A stretch of 38,122 nt of DNA from positions 1 through 38,122 of the forward strand of contig JAJXZE010000014.1 of the NCBI GenBank assembly GCA_021780195.1, written 5' to 3'. Shown one piece after another: positions 1 through 8,175 of this stretch (position 1 is the stretch's first letter; each line of letters begins with the position of its first letter). The position numbers and the translations under genes were made by a program. This DNA comes from a bacterium. GTDB taxonomy: Bacteria; Patescibacteriota; Minisyncoccia; UBA6257; 2-01-FULL-56-20. The notes under the pieces were generated by a model. It was not told the origin of the DNA. It ran no database searches and saw only the letters and a program-made list of their open reading frames with translations.

Positions 1-75
1 GACTCCTTCCTCCTTGATCCGACGCAGGATCTGCTCCTTCACTTCCGGAGCGACCCGATGATATTTCTTCATGTA
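1..75 (-). CDS. Transposase-like HTH protein N-terminus (IS3 OrfA-like), truncated by window edge
   Basis: Minus strand reads MKKYHRVAPEVKEQILRRIKEEGV..., similar to HTH transposase N-termini; runs off position 1. Confidence 0.5.
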
Positions 76-227
76 TTTATCTTTGGACAATCCGACCTTT
101 CTGTCCAATATATGGGGTCAAGGCCACGAGAATCCGCAACGACAAAGGTTTATGCGCCCACGTCGAAGGCGAGGATATTGTCTACTCAAGGGCCGCTGGC
201 GCAACTTTTTCTCACATCAAGGAGGCT

Positions 228-551
228 ATGGATTGGAAGTTCGACCTATCGAACTTGCAACCGCCACCTCCGGGTCTTGGTTTGCTTGTACGGCTACGCG
301 AGGTCAGCGGTGACGCTTTTCCCGACAAGGGGCGACTGATTCATGCTATCGCTGATACCGCCGTTCTCATCGAGGCTCTTGAGAATAATGGCAAGCTCAA
401 CCTCGATGACGGAACGCTCGTCCGCGTGCAGGCATTCTATACGGACATGCTGGAGATGCTCAACCGCATCCCCGGGCCGGACATCGTGTCGTGCTTCGGC
501 AGGCACGAATCGATCTTGGGCGTTGCGTCTCGCGGCGGCGGGCGGCGCTGA
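228..551 (+). CDS. Hypothetical protein, 107 aa
   Basis: ORF preceded by AAGGAGGCT-ATG (Shine-Dalgarno); followed by a strong intrinsic terminator. Confidence 0.6.
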   Translation: MDWKFDLSNLQPPPPGLGLLVRLREVSGDAFPDKGRLIHAIADTAVLIEALENNGKLNLDDGTLVRVQAFYTDMLEMLNRIPGPDIVSCFGRHESILGVASRGGGRR

Positions 552-564
552 TGTCATTTTTATT

Positions 565-595
565 ACCGCGTTGATCGAAATCGGCGCGGTTTTTC
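565..595 (+). terminator. Intrinsic terminator
   Basis: ACCGCGTTGAT-CGAA-ATCGGCGCGGT (11 bp stem with G-U pairs) then TTTTTC. Confidence 0.75.
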
Positions 596-714
596 TTTGG
601 TCGGGACAGTGTTTGCCGTGCCGTGGCCACGCGTGCTATAATACTCCCATGATCAAGCGTCTCCAGCCGGTCCTTTTCTATGCGCCAGCGGAGAAGTAGT
701 TTTATAGCGGCTAC

Positions 715-2034
715 ATGGAGAAGATTTTCATAAACAATAGGGCGGGGAAGAAAATTGCCGTTCTTATCGAAGTTGCCCCAAAAGCACGGGGGTTGGCTTT
801 CGTCATGCACGGACAGGGTTCCGTCAAGGAACAGCCGCAGATCGAAACTTTCGCCGCCGCTTTTAGGGATAACGATTTTACGGTGATACGGTTCGACGCG
901 CGCAATTCGATGGGGGAGAGTGAGGGCAAAATGGAAGACGCAAGTATCACCAGCTATTATGAAGATCTTGAGGATGTGATTGATTGGTCGCGGACGCAGC
1001 ATTGGTATCGGGAGCCATTCGTCCTTGCGGGACACAGCCTAGGAGGAATCTGTATCGCTCTCTACGCGGAACGGCATCCGGAAAAGGTAAGGGCGTGTGC
1101 GCCGACCTCGACGGTGGTGTCCGGCACATTGAGCTACGAGGCCCACATGGCCGCCGACCCAAAGGGTCTCGAGGAGTGGCGGCGTACCGGTTGGCAGGTC
1201 AGCGAGAGCAGGTCGCATCCCGGCGTGATCAAGCGGATCAAATGGGCCAATATGGAGGACCGTCTGAAATACGACCTTCTTGAGGGCGCGCAAAGATTGA
1301 CCATGCCGGTTCTGATGATGGTCGGTGAAAAAGATACGGGCACTCCACTGGAGCATCAAAAGATTCTTTATGATCGGCTACCGGGAAGGAAAGAACTCCA
1401 CCTCATCAAGGGCGCGGAACATACTTTCAGGGATGAAAAGCATTTGCAGGAAATAAGCGCCATCTTTGACCAGTGGATCAAGAGCTTTACGATGAGACTC
1501 GTGGCCACTATTCGGGATGCCGATGTGGGTAGCGATTTTCCCAACCCAATTGTGTACAAGGAACGTCGGGCAAGCCGGGCGATCGTCTTTGACGAGGACC
1601 GCAACGTGGCGCTCCTTCATGCCAGAAAGAAGCATTATCACAAACTGCCCGGAGGCGGCATAGAGAAAGGGGAGAGTGTAATGTCGGCATTGCACCGGGA
1701 GCTTTCGGAAGAAATTGGTTGCTCCGCGAGAAATATCCGCGAACTTGGCATAGTAGAAGAATACCGTAATAAATACTCGTTAAGGCAGATTTCCTATTGC
1801 TTTTTGGCGGATGTGGACGGAGAAAAAGGTACGCCGCATCTTGAAGCAGACGAGATAGCGGATGGCTTTGAAACGATTTGGATCGGTATCGGGAGTGCAA
1901 TTGTGATGCTTGAGGGAGAAGCGTCCGTGGAAGATTATGAAGGCAAATTCATACGGATGAGGGACCTTGCCCTGCTCAAAGAAGCGGTCCAGTCTATTCA
2001 TCGAACTAGCATTGAAGATGAAAAAGATCACTAG
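715..2034 (+). CDS. Alpha/beta hydrolase - Nudix hydrolase fusion, 439 aa
   Basis: N-terminal GHSLGG nucleophile elbow; C-terminal Nudix box GGGIEKGESVMSALHRELSEEIGC. Confidence 0.85.
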   Translation: MEKIFINNRAGKKIAVLIEVAPKARGLAFVMHGQGSVKEQPQIETFAAAFRDNDFTVIRFDARNSMGESEGKMEDASITSYYEDLEDVIDWSRTQHWYREPFVLAGHSLGGICIALYAERHPEKVRACAPTSTVVSGTLSYEAHMAADPKGLEEWRRTGWQVSESRSHPGVIKRIKWANMEDRLKYDLLEGAQRLTMPVLMMVGEKDTGTPLEHQKILYDRLPGRKELHLIKGAEHTFRDEKHLQEISAIFDQWIKSFTMRLVATIRDADVGSDFPNPIVYKERRASRAIVFDEDRNVALLHARKKHYHKLPGGGIEKGESVMSALHRELSEEIGCSARNIRELGIVEEYRNKYSLRQISYCFLADVDGEKGTPHLEADEIADGFETIWIGIGSAIVMLEGEASVEDYEGKFIRMRDLALLKEAVQSIHRTSIEDEKDH

Positions 2035-2428
2035 AAAAATCATCCTTGCCTCATCGTCTCCGCGCAGAAGAGAACTGCTTGCGAAAACCGGCTTGAAATT
2101 CAGGGTTGATCCGAGCGACTACGAGGAGGATATGACCCTCAAGTCGAAGCCGGCCGAGGTCGCAAGGATTCTATCGCGCGGGAAAGCTGAGACGACGCAA
2201 AGAATTCCTTGATGACCGCCGCGATCGGGCGGAAGTTCACGAGCCGTTGAGAGCCGGGTGTATTTCAAGAAAATGACCTCGTCCGAAATCGCCGCATACG
2301 TGAAAACCGGTGAGCCGCTTGAGCGCGGAGGCGGCTATGCCATTCAGGAAATCGGTTCGATCTTCATCAGAAAGATCGAGGGCGACTTCTTCGGGATCAT
2401 GGGATTGCCGGTTTATGAGCTGGTGTGA
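2018..2428 (+). pseudogene. maf: Maf-like nucleotide pyrophosphatase pseudogene (internal deletion plus stops)
   Basis: N-terminus MKKITRKIILASSSPRRRELLAKTGLKF... stops at 2212; the C-terminal half SRAVESRVYFKKMTSSEIAAYVKTGEPLERGGGYAIQEIGSIFIRKIEGDFFGIMGLPVYELV resumes from about 2237 to the stop at 2428. The central part of the domain is missing. Confidence 0.8.
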
Positions 2429-2490
2429 GAACTGAAGCATTTTGGGATCGAAGTATGGTAATCCGGGCTCAGTGCCATGCGTGAATCCGC

Positions 2491-2521
2491 AAGAGGTCCG
2501 AGCAATCGGGCCTCTTGTTTT
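2491..2521 (+). terminator. Intrinsic terminator (GCAA loop)
   Basis: AAGAGGTCCGA-GCAA-TCGGGCCTCTT then GTTTT. Confidence 0.75.
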
Positions 2522-2538
2522 GATGCTATAATATTCCA

Positions 2539-2700
2539 ATGAAAGAATCCCATCCACACAAATGTTCAGTGGAGAAAATCGCCCACTTCCGGTGCGGCAA
2601 GTGCGGTAAATGGTGGTCGGTCGCCGACGCGCCCAGGGAACGGCGGTATTGGTTCTGTCCCTGGTGCGGTGAAAAGAAGAGCGCCCGACCGCAGTCATGA
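2539..2700 (+). CDS. Small zinc-ribbon protein, 53 aa
   Basis: MKESHPHKCSVEKIAHFRCGKCGKWWSVADAPRERRYWFCPWCGEKKSARPQS; two CxxC pairs; TATAAT 12 nt upstream of ATG; ATGA overlap with the next gene. Not in the supplied ORF track. Confidence 0.75.
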   Translation: MKESHPHKCSVEKIAHFRCGKCGKWWSVADAPRERRYWFCPWCGEKKSARPQS

Positions 2701-3239
2701 CCGTCTTCAGCGTCATCATTCTTCTCTCCTGGCTCTTTCTCGTCGCCTACTGGATCATTTCCGCGCGCGGCGCGAAGAAGATGGTTCACCGCGTGGGGCC
2801 GCGACGGTATCTGGGTATTCTTCTCATAGCGGCATGTGCCATTATCTTCCACTCATACGACGGGCACGTTTTTCCGCGCGTTCCATGGGTTGGGGCGCTC
2901 GGCGCAGGGCTTGCCGTGTCCGGCATCGCCTTTGCCGTTTGGGCAAGGCGGTGCCTCGGGAAGAACTGGAGTCCGGTGCCGTCCATCCAGGAGAACCATG
3001 AACTGGTGACGTCGGGACCGTACCGTTTCGTGCGCCACCCGATTTATACGGGCGTCATCGTTGCGCTCATCGGGTCCGCACTCGTGAGCAATCTTCTGTG
3101 GCTCATTATCTGCGCGGCCTTCGCCCTGACCTTTGCGTGGCGGGTGCACGTGGAGGATTCCCTTATGGCGAAACTTTTCCCGCAGGCGTACCCCGCGTAT
3201 CGCGCGAGAACGAAGGCGCTCATCCCGTTTGTCTGGTGA
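2697..3239 (+). CDS. Isoprenylcysteine carboxyl methyltransferase (ICMT)-like membrane protein
   Basis: Multi-TM protein with SGPYRFVRHPIYTGVI motif. Confidence 0.8.
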   Translation: MTVFSVIILLSWLFLVAYWIISARGAKKMVHRVGPRRYLGILLIAACAIIFHSYDGHVFPRVPWVGALGAGLAVSGIAFAVWARRCLGKNWSPVPSIQENHELVTSGPYRFVRHPIYTGVIVALIGSALVSNLLWLIICAAFALTFAWRVHVEDSLMAKLFPQAYPAYRARTKALIPFVW

Positions 3240-3272
3240 GGGATTGGATGCATTCTGCGGTTATCCTGCGGA

Positions 3273-3343
3273 CGGTGGACGTACGGGGAGTCGGACCCCG
3301 CGGACCCCAATTATCAGGTCGGGGCCGGCACCGTGCTACGCCC
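3273..3343 (-). tRNA. tRNA-Ile(GAT)-like element / probable tRNA pseudogene
   Basis: Minus strand: acceptor GGGCGTA/TACGTCC, anticodon stem CCCGA/TTGGG with loop CCTGATAA (8 nt, GAT), 5-nt variable loop, T-arm CGGGG-TCCGACT-CCCCG, then A-CCG; D-arm truncated. Confidence 0.45.
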
Positions 3344-3394
3344 ACCGCTATGACATAATAGGGGATTGCGCATTAAATCTTGATGAAGACGGGG

Positions 3395-3497
3395 TTGACG
3401 AAGCGGATGAGGACGGGTATACTCCGGGTATTATCAGGTCGGGGCGACATCGTGTCCGAATCCCGCAAAAGGTCCGAGCAATCGGGCCTTTTGTTTA
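3395..3497 (+). ncRNA. Candidate short RNA transcription unit
   Basis: TTGACG-N17-TATACT promoter at 3395-3423; terminator AAAAGGTCCGA-GCAA-TCGGGCCTTTT-GTTT at 3467-3496; no ORF between. Confidence 0.45.
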
Positions 3498-3564
3498 GGT
3501 TTCGACGGAAAATCGTGGGCGCCCCTCTCGCGGGAATCAGAAAAGTATCTTATAGTGTCTGAAT

Positions 3565-3885
3565 ATGAATGACCTCGTAAAGATTGTGGTGTCGGTGCCG
3601 CCGGAGCACGGCGCGAAACTCCGCGAAGTGATAGGCCATGCCGGCGGCGGCAGGATTGGCGACTACTCATTCTGCAGTTTCACCGTGAAGGGCGTCGGCC
3701 GTTTTAAGCCGGACGAGGGCGCGCATCCGTTCGTCGGCGAGGTTGGGAAGTTGGATGAGGTTGAAGAGGAGCGAATCGAGATTACGTGCGAGAGGAGCAT
3801 GGCGACAAGGGTTGTCAAAGTCATCCGCGACAATCATCCGTATGAGGAGCCGGTGATCGATGCGTATCCGCTGTTATCCATATGA
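3565..3885 (+). CDS. Stand-alone NIF3/YqfO C-terminal-like (PII/CutA-like fold) protein, 106 aa
   Basis: VVSVPPEHGAKLREVIGHAGGGRIGDYSFCSFTVKGVGRFKPDEGAHPFVGEVGKLDEVEEERIE...NHPYEEPVIDAYPL matches the NIF3 insert/YqfO-like domain pattern. Confidence 0.75.
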   Translation: MNDLVKIVVSVPPEHGAKLREVIGHAGGGRIGDYSFCSFTVKGVGRFKPDEGAHPFVGEVGKLDEVEEERIEITCERSMATRVVKVIRDNHPYEEPVIDAYPLLSI

Positions 3886-4610
3886 AAGACAAAGTCATAA
3901 AAATCAAAGCTCCCGACGGGAAATGGGTTGCCGCAACCCAGCGCGGCTCGTTCGATAATCCCATCATCGTCATCGTGCACGGCCTCGCGGGCAATATGAA
4001 CGAGGCGATGCATTACAACGCCGCGCGGTATTTCGAAAAACACGGATTTTCCTCGCTTCGCATCAATTTATACCACTGGCAAAAAGGATATCGCAAGCTG
4101 CACGAGTGCACGTTCAGCACGCATGGTAGGGACATCGATGCGGTGCTCAAATACCTCGCCCGGCATAGAGCTAAGAAAGTGTTCGTCGTCGGCCACAGCT
4201 TCGGCTGGCCGTCCATTTTACACACCAAAGAGCGGAGTTACCTTGCAGTTGCCGGATGGGACGGTTCCAAGCTGCCGTATAGCAAGAAGGAATTTGCAAG
4301 GCGAAGCGAGGAGCCCAAGGGGAGGGTTCTGGACGAAGGGTATCTGGTCATCATGGGCGACCGGATGGCCGAAGATTCCCGTGTATTCAATTCGCTTGAT
4401 GCCGTGAGGAAGTTCGACAGGCCGATCAGCTTTATCACGGTGGATAACAACGTGGTGGGCAATTGGAATAACAATAAGAAGATGCATGCCGTTGCGAAGG
4501 TCAAGAAAGAGTTGGTGGTTATCAGAGGAGCGACACACACCTACGTAGAGGACGGAAAAGAGGAAGAGCTCTATGCGGCAACGGTAAAGTGGTTCAAGAA
4601 ATTCATATGA
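3882..4610 (+). CDS. Alpha/beta hydrolase
   Basis: HGLAGNMNEA and GHSFGWPS motifs, terminal GATHTY His region. Confidence 0.75.
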   Translation: MKDKVIKIKAPDGKWVAATQRGSFDNPIIVIVHGLAGNMNEAMHYNAARYFEKHGFSSLRINLYHWQKGYRKLHECTFSTHGRDIDAVLKYLARHRAKKVFVVGHSFGWPSILHTKERSYLAVAGWDGSKLPYSKKEFARRSEEPKGRVLDEGYLVIMGDRMAEDSRVFNSLDAVRKFDRPISFITVDNNVVGNWNNNKKMHAVAKVKKELVVIRGATHTYVEDGKEEELYAATVKWFKKFI

Positions 4611-5050
4611 CAGACAAAGACGCCTATTTCGTCGCGGTAAAAGTCTTCCTCATGAAGGACGGCAAGCTTCTGATCATGAAAGACAACTTTGGGGATTGGG
4701 ACTTACCGGGAGGGCGCTTGAGGCCGGACGAGTTCGAGACACCTCTTGAGGATGTCATTAAGAGAAAAATGAAGGAAGAGTTAGGTGGCGGCATCCAATA
4801 CACGATCGGCAAACCGGTCGTCTTTATGCGTCATGAGCGGCAGGAAGCGTCGCCGGGCAATCCTACGGTTCGCATCTTTGCGGTCGGCTATGAAGGGACG
4901 CTCACGACCGGGGAGATCAAAACGTCCGAACGCCATCCCGAATTTCTCTGGGTCGATCCAAAGAACTTCCGCCCGGAGGAATACCTCAAGGGAGGATGGC
5001 TGAAGGGGGTGCAGGAATACTTGGCGATCACCAATAAAAGTTCAGTATGA
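4607..5050 (+). CDS. Nudix hydrolase (degenerate Nudix box)
   Basis: MTDKDAYFVAVKVFLMKDGKLLIMKDNFGDWDLPGGRLRPDE...KRKMKEELGG. Confidence 0.75.
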   Translation: MTDKDAYFVAVKVFLMKDGKLLIMKDNFGDWDLPGGRLRPDEFETPLEDVIKRKMKEELGGGIQYTIGKPVVFMRHERQEASPGNPTVRIFAVGYEGTLTTGEIKTSERHPEFLWVDPKNFRPEEYLKGGWLKGVQEYLAITNKSSV

Positions 5051-5132
5051 CGCTCATTTGGGTGATCCGCGCGCCGCGCCGCGCCCACCTCGGCTTTTGA
5101 CCGCGCCGCCGCTTTACGCTACACTGAAACGC

Positions 5133-5699
5133 ATGATTGCCACCGGGACGATTGCCGCATTGCTTCAGATGACCGCCACACTTCTTATGGGGGTCCAGCA
5201 CGACGTTCAGACGCCCGTGGCGGTGAAGGCCCAACTTGTCCTCACGGGGGAGCACGTGGTACAGATCGCGGCCCAGGCCGCGGCACCGGTTCCGTTTGTG
5301 GTGACCCCGAATGACGGCGCGTGGCCGAACGTGAAGGATCTTTTGAATGCGCCGTATCGGAATGCATCGGGGGTGTGGGTGCGCGAAGGCCAGGGCGTCG
5401 CACTCGACCAGTCCTCGGTCTCCTTCGGCGACCTGAATGCCGACGGCATGGATGATGCGGCGGTCGTCGTAAAGCGCACCGGGCCGAATGGCACCGTCGA
5501 ATACGCGCTTGCCGCGTTGCTGAATCAGGGAGGCATCATGTTCAATATTGCCGACCTGCCGCTCACGAGCGGCACGGCCCCGACCGTATACAACCACCGC
5601 ATCGTGAACGGCGCGATCGTGCTCGACTGGCAGAAGGCGGGAGGCGCTCGCGCCACTTCGACCTACGTTCTCTTCGGCGACGAACTCCAGGCGAAATAG
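5133..5699 (+). CDS. Secreted/membrane-anchored hypothetical protein with FG-GAP-like motif
   Basis: Hydrophobic N-terminus and SFGDLNADGMDDAAVVV. Confidence 0.6.
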   Translation: MIATGTIAALLQMTATLLMGVQHDVQTPVAVKAQLVLTGEHVVQIAAQAAAPVPFVVTPNDGAWPNVKDLLNAPYRNASGVWVREGQGVALDQSSVSFGDLNADGMDDAAVVVKRTGPNGTVEYALAALLNQGGIMFNIADLPLTSGTAPTVYNHRIVNGAIVLDWQKAGGARATSTYVLFGDELQAK

Positions 5700-5738
5700 G
5701 ACGAGGGGTCAGGGGCGAGGGGGCACGCAAAGAGACCG

Positions 5739-5768
5739 AAAAACTCCCCGGCGCGCCGGGGAGTTTTT
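5739..5768. terminator. Bidirectional intrinsic terminator
   Basis: AAAAACTCCCCGGCGCGCCGGGGAGTTTTT between convergent genes. Confidence 0.85.
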
Positions 5769-5799
5769 GATTGCGGGCCGCCGCCGGGCGCGCGCGCTC

Positions 5800-8142
5800 C
5801 TACGCTTTCGCTTCCGTCGGGACGTCTTCGATCTCGCACACGCCGCTCACGCACGCGAGCTCCTGCTTCACGTCCGTCACGTCCTCCTTTTCATAGAGCA
5901 GAATCTGGGAGAAGTCGATCTCCGGCATCCTGGCCAGAAGTTCCGCATAGCGCTCTTTCGTGATCTCCTCATAGGGAGCGAGGAGATAGGCGTGATCCTC
6001 GCGGGGGAGGAAGGAAAGGCCGCCGATCATGTCCCAGTTCTTGTACGTCCAGTCGGCCACCGCAAGCCATTCGTCGTCGCCCACGGAGATCGTGACCGAC
6101 GGGTTGTGTTCGGTGTAGTTCGTCTTGACCTTCTTCCAGTACTCGAGCTGGTCGAGCGCGGTGAGGTCGTTCTTCACGACGGCGCCTTCGGGCGCCTTTA
6201 CCGGGAATTCGACGACGTAGGTGTTCGCCGAGGAAAGCGACTGGCCCACTTCGGGGAAGTAGGGGACCTTCTGGTCTTTCAGCATCTGGAAGAGCGAATC
6301 CGTGGCGGCGATGCGCACGCGGCGGAGGTAGTACTTGGCATGGCGCGGGTGGAGTCCCGAGGACGAGTCCACGGTCTGCGAAAGGTTCCCGGAGGGCTTC
6401 ACGCATGTGACCGCCATCGACGCCGAAATGCCGAAGCGTTTGGCGTACTCCTGGTTCACTTCGATGGCGCGGTCGCGGAGTTTGCGGAGCATCGCCTCGT
6501 CGCGGACCGCGGCGCAGTCCCACTGGCCGGTGATCGAAACGCCGAGGAGCCGTTCCGCGTCGCAGTTCTTCTTCCACTCCTTCGAGAGATAGGGGAAGTT
6601 GGTGAGAGTCGACTGATAGGTGCCGAGGATCGCCGCGAGGCGCACCTTGCGCATGAGCGATTCCTCGGTGTCGTCGGCACGCGCCACGATCTCCGAAAGA
6701 TTGCAGAATTCCTTGGGCTGGAGCAGAATCTCGCCGCACGGGTTCGTGCCGATCTTCCCGATCTCCTCGCCGAGGAACGAAACACGCCGCGCGGGAAGCT
6801 GGAGGGGAAGACTGCCGCGGTTGAAGATGCCGCGTTCGCCGGTGCGGCTCTTGACGAGCGAAAGCCATTCTTCGAGGAAGACCTCGGAATTCGGTTTTTC
6901 CGTGTAGACCGCGGAATTATTGGCCATCGCGCGCTGGGGCTCCGTCATCCAGAACTGGCCCATTTTCGCTTCGCGCATTTCCTGGTCATCGAGGTCGGAG
7001 AGCGAGATCATCGCGCTCCGGCGCACGCCGCCGGAAACCACGATCTCGCCGATCTTACAGCAGAGGTCGTGCACGTCGAGGTTCGAAAGGCGCTTGCCCT
7101 GGCGGGCGAAGATGCGCGCACGGGCGAAGGAGAGCAGGGCGCGGAGGGGTTCTGGGCCGGAGCTCTTGCCGCCCATCGTGGCGAGGCGCGCGCCCGCCGG
7201 ACGGAGGCCGGAATAATCAAAGTCGACGTCCTTCCCGTCGAACCATGTCTTGAGGCCGACGGTGAGTGCGTCGCACCACCCCTCCTTGCTGTCGGGAATC
7301 GCAAACGTCTCGAGTTTTTTTCCGGTCTGCTTTTTGATCTGCGGAAGCTGTTGGACGTACTGGCTCTCCACGGAGTAGCCGGCGCCCGTGCCGCACATCG
7401 AGATGTACATCATTTCCGCAAAGTCCTCGAGCTTGGTCGGCGCGGTGAATGAACAATTGAACGCGGCGACATTCGTCTTGCCCGCCGCCTTGCCCGCGAA
7501 CTGGAGGAGCCGCATCGACGGCATCGCTTCCTGCCGGAGGATCCCCTCGCGTACTTCCGCGTACTCGGCCTCGGTGAGTTTTCCGCCGAGGTTCTCCTTC
7601 ATGAAGTTCACGTAGCGGTCGACGGTCTCGATCCACGTCTCACGCCGTCCCTCTTCGGGGATCCACCGCGAGTAGGTGCGGTAGTAGACGAACTCGGCGA
7701 GCTGATTTTTGAAATACGATTTGCTCTCTTCGGCGAGCTTACGGACGTGTTCGGGGATCTCGCGCTTCTTTTCGCGGATCTGCGCGCGGTCGCTGCGGTA
7801 CAGGATGTATGCCTTGGCCGTTTTCGCATAATCCATAAGGATCAGCTGGGTTTCGACGGCATCCTGGATCTCCTCGATGGTCGGCACATGGTCCTTCTGA
7901 AGTTTTTTCGCGAGCATCGCAATCACCTGGTCGGAGACCTTCTCCGCGTCTTCGCGCGAGCGGATCTCGCCCGTCACCGTCATCGCCTTCGCAATGGCGT
8001 TCGTGATTTTATTCTGATCGAATGCCGCGATTCTTCCGTCCCTTTTCCTTACTTCTTTGAACTCGTGTCTGCCGAACATTTTTGGGGTGAGTGTTTTATT
8101 TTGTTTTCGACGTATGACCATTTTACCGCCTGGGGCGGGCAA
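5800..8142 (-). CDS. nrdJ: Adenosylcobalamin-dependent (class II) ribonucleoside reductase with N-terminal ATP-cone
   Basis: ATP-cone (VRKRDGRIAAFDQNKITNAIAKAM), NPCGEI active-site motif, C-terminal CVSGVC redox pair. Start uncertain (8142, 8121 or 8079). Confidence 0.88.
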   Translation of the reverse strand: MPAPGGKMVIRRKQNKTLTPKMFGRHEFKEVRKRDGRIAAFDQNKITNAIAKAMTVTGEIRSREDAEKVSDQVIAMLAKKLQKDHVPTIEEIQDAVETQLILMDYAKTAKAYILYRSDRAQIREKKREIPEHVRKLAEESKSYFKNQLAEFVYYRTYSRWIPEEGRRETWIETVDRYVNFMKENLGGKLTEAEYAEVREGILRQEAMPSMRLLQFAGKAAGKTNVAAFNCSFTAPTKLEDFAEMMYISMCGTGAGYSVESQYVQQLPQIKKQTGKKLETFAIPDSKEGWCDALTVGLKTWFDGKDVDFDYSGLRPAGARLATMGGKSSGPEPLRALLSFARARIFARQGKRLSNLDVHDLCCKIGEIVVSGGVRRSAMISLSDLDDQEMREAKMGQFWMTEPQRAMANNSAVYTEKPNSEVFLEEWLSLVKSRTGERGIFNRGSLPLQLPARRVSFLGEEIGKIGTNPCGEILLQPKEFCNLSEIVARADDTEESLMRKVRLAAILGTYQSTLTNFPYLSKEWKKNCDAERLLGVSITGQWDCAAVRDEAMLRKLRDRAIEVNQEYAKRFGISASMAVTCVKPSGNLSQTVDSSSGLHPRHAKYYLRRVRIAATDSLFQMLKDQKVPYFPEVGQSLSSANTYVVEFPVKAPEGAVVKNDLTALDQLEYWKKVKTNYTEHNPSVTISVGDDEWLAVADWTYKNWDMIGGLSFLPREDHAYLLAPYEEITKERYAELLARMPEIDFSQILLYEKEDVTDVKQELACVSGVCEIEDVPTEAKA

Positions 8143-8175
8143 GTGAAAGGGTGTGGATAGCGGACTACGACAACT

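Noticed and set aside
3366-3430. DEDGVDEADEDG calcium-repeat-like peptide in the 3133-3498 ORF
   Set aside because: The stretch coincides with a consensus promoter and the rest of the ORF is low-information.
5767-7452. 561-aa plus-strand ORF opposite the RNR gene
   Set aside because: High-GC antisense shadow ORF; the opposite strand encodes a conserved RNR with intact motifs.
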